A DNA stretch of 64,000 nucleotides from the NCBI RefSeq assembly GCF_020906515.1, contig NC_085853.1, positions 124,001-188,000 of the forward strand, written 5' to 3'. Below are positions 61,035 through 64,000 of the stretch, piece by piece. Position numbers and translations under genes: made by a program. The notes below the pieces were generated by a model that had not been told where the DNA came from, ran no database searches, and was given only the letters and a program-made list of their open reading frames with translations. Position 1 is the stretch's first letter. Each line of letters opens with the position of its first letter. This DNA is from Vanrija pseudolonga (lineage: Eukaryota > Basidiomycota > Tremellomycetes > Trichosporonales > Trichosporonaceae).

Positions 61035-62069
61035 ATGCACGCATCCACGCACCCCCGCCCACGCTCGTTCCCTGCAACGACACAAACATTGTCTCCACAA
61101 TCTCCACCACCCCAACTGATCAACTCACTCACCCACTGCTCCAAGCCCACCTCCCAACACCCCGCGTTTCAAGTCCCGCGCGACCCCAAACCCTCGAGTA
61201 CGTACGACGCCTTGCGCGCCTCCAACATGGCGATACGAGGCAGAGGCGGCAGCAGCCCTAGCCCTACGCTCGACCTCGACATCAACTACCGGCGATCGCC
61301 GTCCCCCGCGCCTCCCCCCTCGGCAGGCTGCTTCAACATATCCTGGGGCAAGCGGCGGACCAAGACCCTCCCCGTGCCGGCCGACGCTGGCCGGCTGCGA
61401 AAGGTGCGCTTCTCCGAGATTGACGAGGCAGCGCCACCACCCGTGCCCCCGCCGCCCAAGCCAAGCGCGCTCAAGAGACTCCTCAAACGCAAGGCCGCGG
61501 CGAAGCCTCCACCTCCTCCGCCGGCACTGAAGCCCACACCGCCTACGCCGCCGCCAGCCGAGTCCTACTACCCAGAGTACACGACCATCCTGACGGGCAA
61601 GCACGCGCCGCCGCCCGAGCCCGACGTCTATGCCGCGCCGTGGCTCCGCCCGCTCGTGTGGCAGCCGCCGCATGCCGAGCTGATGGCGAAGCGGCACGCC
61701 GAGTGGGCGGGCCACCTCACGGCGGTGCATTATCCGCTGCTCCCGGCGGCGGAGGAGTACGAGAAGATCGGGTTCAAGTGGGACGCGGCGAAGGGCGGCA
61801 TCGACACGAGCAAGCTCAACGACGCCGGTTGGACGGGGTACGGCCCCGGCCAGGCGAGCACGTCGACCACGTCCGGATCGGCTTCTGGCGGTGAGAAAGG
61901 AGGGGGTGGTGGGGGAGGCGGGGGAGGGGGAGGGGGAGGGGGAGGGGGGAAGAAAGGAAAGGGGAAAGGCAAGGGCAAGGCGACTGAGGCGGCAGAGGAG
62001 AGCGAGGCCGAGACCGAGGCCGAAGAGAAGACAGAAGAGGCAGAAGAGACAGAAGAGGCCGGCGAGTAG
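61035..62069 (+). CDS. Hypothetical Pro-rich protein with poly-Gly and acidic tail
   Basis: Uninterrupted frame of 344 residues from ATG 61035, or 280 from ATG 61227; the second start has the better context and leaves out a low-complexity leader, so I prefer it slightly. After an RGRGGSS start there is a short conserved-looking block GCFNISWGKRRTKTLP and LRKVRFSEIDE, the latter like a protein phosphatase 1 docking motif (KVRF). Then comes a basic helix LKRLLKRKAAAK, a Pro-rich linker and an ordered-looking piece with APWLRPLVWQPPHAELMAKR, HYPLLPAAEEYEKIGFKWD. A run of about 17 Gly is followed by KGKGKGKGK and a Glu/Ala tail. I do not recognise the family. Confidence 0.65.
   Translation: MHASTHPRPRSFPATTQTLSPQSPPPQLINSLTHCSKPTSQHPAFQVPRDPKPSSTYDALRASNMAIRGRGGSSPSPTLDLDINYRRSPSPAPPPSAGCFNISWGKRRTKTLPVPADAGRLRKVRFSEIDEAAPPPVPPPPKPSALKRLLKRKAAAKPPPPPPALKPTPPTPPPAESYYPEYTTILTGKHAPPPEPDVYAAPWLRPLVWQPPHAELMAKRHAEWAGHLTAVHYPLLPAAEEYEKIGFKWDAAKGGIDTSKLNDAGWTGYGPGQASTSTTSGSASGGEKGGGGGGGGGGGGGGGGGKKGKGKGKGKATEAAEESEAETEAEEKTEEAEETEEAGE
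61897..61950 (+). repeat. GGGGGA-type G-rich microsatellite in coding sequence
   Basis: Near-continuous G tract with A or T every six or so bases, encoding the poly-Gly run of the hypothetical protein. Such tracts are prone to length change. Confidence 0.8.
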
Positions 62070-62193
62070 TCTCGTCGTCAGCCAGAAGAGGCCGCTGCGT
62101 GGCGGCCAAGTGGCACAGACGGCCGCGCGCAGCGGCCTCGCTCCACATAGACACCACTTCATGTTGTATGTACTTCCTTCCTTTGACGCCGCG

Positions 62194-63490
62194 CTAGTTC
62201 TTGTACACGATCGCAAAGCCGTCCCAGTTCTTGTCGCCGACGGTCTGGATGGCGGCCGACAGCACCGTCTTGCCGGCGTCGGCTTGGATCCAGTCGAAGA
62301 TCTTGCGGAGGCCAGTGGCGTCGGAGGGGACTTCAGCGCCGTCCGGCACGGCGATGCTGGGGGAGTCAGCGGCGTCCTATCGATGTCGGCGTCGACGCGG
62401 TCGTCAAAGACACCATCACGACCACGCCACTCACCGCCCGCCCCGGATCGCATTGTCAAAGACAATAACCCCGCCGCTCTTGGTCAGCCGAAGCGCCTCG
62501 ACAAAGTAATCAAAGTACGCCTCCTTGTCCGCGTCGACAAACACGACGTCGTACCCCGGGTCGATTTCCCCAGGGGGCGCGGCAAACGGCCCCGCGGGGT
62601 CGCGGAGGATGTCGAGCGCCGGCCCGACATGCACCGTCGGGAAGGGGAACAGGTCGAGGTCGAGGAAGTTGGCCTGGGCGACCTTTGCGTGTTGGGGCGA
62701 GTACTCGATCGTGTCGATCTGGCCGGTGCGCGGGAGGGCTTTGGCGAAGAAGGCGGTCGAGTAGCTGCGAGCGCGAGCGAGCGTCAGCGAGCGAGCCAGC
62801 ATGCCTTGTCAGTCGCGAGTGAGCGAGAGAGAGAGCGAGCGTCGTCGAGACGGCTGCAATCGACAGCCAGTTCCACCCTCGCGTTCTCGCGCACTCGCTG
62901 CGCTCGTGCCCTCGAGCAGACTCACCCCCCCAACGTCCCAATCTCCAGCACGCGCTCAGCCTTGACAGCCTTAGTCAACACGGCGAGAAACTGGCCCAGC
63001 TGCGGCGTGACAGCAATCTTGGGCAGCCCGGCCTCGTCGGCGCGCGCAAGGCCACGGAGGAGGGCAGGGTCGGACGCGTAGTCGGGGTGTGCTAGCTTGG
63101 AGGTGAGGTACGCGTCGACGCCGGCGGCTGTGAGGTCTGCGGGCGGGTGTCAGCTTGCGCTGCTCGGCCTGGGCTGAGCGCCGCGCGGCGAGCACTGCGT
63201 GCCGTGCCCTCTGCTCGCTCGCGCTCGCCGCACTCACGCGGCTCGTCTCCCGCTTGCTCCTTGCTCAGCGGCACGTCCAGCCGCGTGCCGATCTGCCGGT
63301 GCTGCACGCTGCCGTCCGCGTTGAGCGTGTACTGGGTCACTCCGCGCGGGTCTGGGGTATCAGAGCGGCGGGTGAGCGACGTGGCGAAAGCGCGCTGCTG
63401 GGGGTGATGGTGTGCGCGGGCGACGCGCAAAGGGGGGCGTAGGAGGAGGAGGGACCTACCAGCGGCGGACACTGCGCGAGGGGCTGTCAT
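62194..63490 (-). CDS. Class I SAM-dependent O-methyltransferase (CCoAOMT type), probably mitochondrial
   Basis: Small-molecule O-methyltransferase of the caffeoyl-CoA/catechol OMT type. Exons 63238-63490, 62926-63136, 62435-62764 and 62194-62356 give 318 residues. The first 45 residues (MTAPRAVSAAGRSLLLLRPP, then HHHPQQRAFATSLTRRS) look like a mitochondrial presequence. The catalytic part has PQLGQFLAVLTKAVKAERVL, the SAM motif EIGTLGGYSTAFFAKAL (spanning intron 2), IEYSPQHAKVAQANF, YDVVFVDADKEAYFDYF and VIVFDNAIRGGR, ending WDGFAIVYKN. A potential 108-nt intron (63352-63459; GTAGGT...CTGATAC..CAG) would remove the presequence in frame. Intron 2 is long here (161 nt) and has GAGC repeats. 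The substrate is unknown. Confidence 0.88.
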
Positions 63491-64000
63491 CGTCGTAAGT
63501 CGTAAGGGTTGGGTTATTGGTGTCGTCGTCGTCGGCGGGGTGGGCTTGCCTTGCCTTATGTACTGCCTCGCGCTTGCAGTGTCCGCCGCAGTAGCAGTAT
63601 CGTCGTTGGTGAGACTCTGACGTGCTGATGAGTCGCTCGCAGTGACGATGACGTCCGGCGGCGGCGACCTCGCCGGGTGCCGGCCGAGCCGATGGGCGGC
63701 TGCGGTCGGTCGGGCTTTTCCGAGCCAAAGTGACGACGGCACGTTGTTGTTTTGATGTCTCGTCGGCCGACGAGCTGTGGCTACAGCTGTTGTAGGCACG
63801 TCGCAGCACGTCGCAGCCGAGGCCAAGCCAGCTCGGCGCCTACTGCACCAGTACTCCCCTCACAGCCCCATGTTCCACTCGCCGCTGCGCCGCTCGTGCG
63901 TCCGCACCCGCACTCCCCTCGCGGCTCCGCCGCTCGTGCTCTCCAACCTTGCTCACTCGCGCCTCGCGGCTCCGCCGCTTCGCCGCGCCGCTCGTTCGAC
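63491..64000. other. Upstream flank of O-methyltransferase with short direct repeat
   Basis: 510 bp to the right edge with no supported gene. A 17-nt direct repeat CTCGCGGCTCCGCCGCT occurs at 63919-63935 and 63963-63979, within a run of related GCCGCT-rich pieces from about 63870 to the edge. Confidence 0.45.

Noticed and set aside
61125-62465. 446-codon minus-strand open frame opposite the Gly-rich gene
   Set aside because: Arg-rich mirror frame that also runs into the O-methyltransferase terminal exon; not independent. The plus-strand frame has the more natural composition.
63870-64000. CTCGCGGCTCCGCCGCT direct repeats as a possible mobile-element end
   Set aside because: Only two imperfectly spaced copies in GC-rich sequence, no terminal inverted repeats, target duplication or coding region.

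Overview
This 64-kb window looks like nuclear DNA from a high-GC basidiomycete yeast or yeast-like fungus. The very short introns (mostly 33-55 nt, many 37-38 nt, with CTRAC-type branch points close to the acceptor), the high GC content, and the set of orthologues point to Tremellomycetes, most likely Trichosporonales rather than Cryptococcus. That placement is inference from general features, not from a search. I see no mobile element, CRISPR array, rRNA or operon. Exon boundaries below were found by eye from GT-AG (once GC-AG) signals and checked for reading-phase continuity.

Layout, left to right: an ABCC-type ABC transporter cut by the left edge (-, <1-5245); GPI mannosyltransferase 2 GPI18 (+, 5618-7019); replication factor C accessory protein CTF8 (-, 7147-7992); a HAD-family phosphatase (+, 8431-9325); ribosome-collision E3 ligase HEL2/ZNF598 (-, 9595-12253); a HYPK-like NatA cofactor (+, 12950-13393); GINS subunit PSF1 (-, 13634-14284); succinyl-CoA ligase alpha LSC1 (+, 14932-16267); a 1780-aa disordered fungal protein (-, 16790-22177); a 3.4-kb gene-free divergent region; a small Ser/Pro-rich nuclear-type protein (+, 25619-26512); ESCRT-associated BRO1 (-, 26791-30059); a mitochondrial RnpA-like protein (+, 30335-31477); a calcium-binding external NADH dehydrogenase (-, 31623-33934); a PAF-acetylhydrolase-like lipase (+, 35062-36623); an Acinus-like SAP/RRM protein (-, 36756-38449); TORC2 subunit BIT61/HbrB (+, 38630-40679); TRAPP subunit BET3 (-, 41124-41878); RNase P/MRP Alba-like subunit POP7 (+, 42145-43019); the FHA-RING E3 ligase DMA1 (+, 44780-47229); an 1855-aa conserved fungal protein (-, 47399-53119); an intron-containing tRNA-Ala(AGC) (+, 53785-53869); a membrane-anchored GH18 chitinase (+, 54366-56158); a chitin synthase (-, 56445-59753); a Gly-rich hypothetical protein (+, 61035-62069); and a probably mitochondrial O-methyltransferase (-, 62194-63490).

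Most genes are conserved housekeeping functions: DNA replication (CTF8, PSF1), protein quality control (HEL2, HYPK), trafficking (BRO1, BET3), RNA processing (Acinus-like, POP7), signalling (BIT61, DMA1), mitochondrial respiration (LSC1, NADH dehydrogenase) and cell wall and surface (GPI18, chitinase, chitin synthase). The most striking large-scale pattern is near-perfect strand alternation: 22 of the 23 neighbouring protein-gene pairs lie on opposite strands. The most interesting fine-scale features are a 7-nt microexon inside the chitinase catalytic motif, a GC-AG intron in LSC1, a frame-preserving optional intron that would remove the mitochondrial presequence of the O-methyltransferase, an RnpA-like mitochondrial protein, and paired cell-cycle-box motifs upstream of PSF1.
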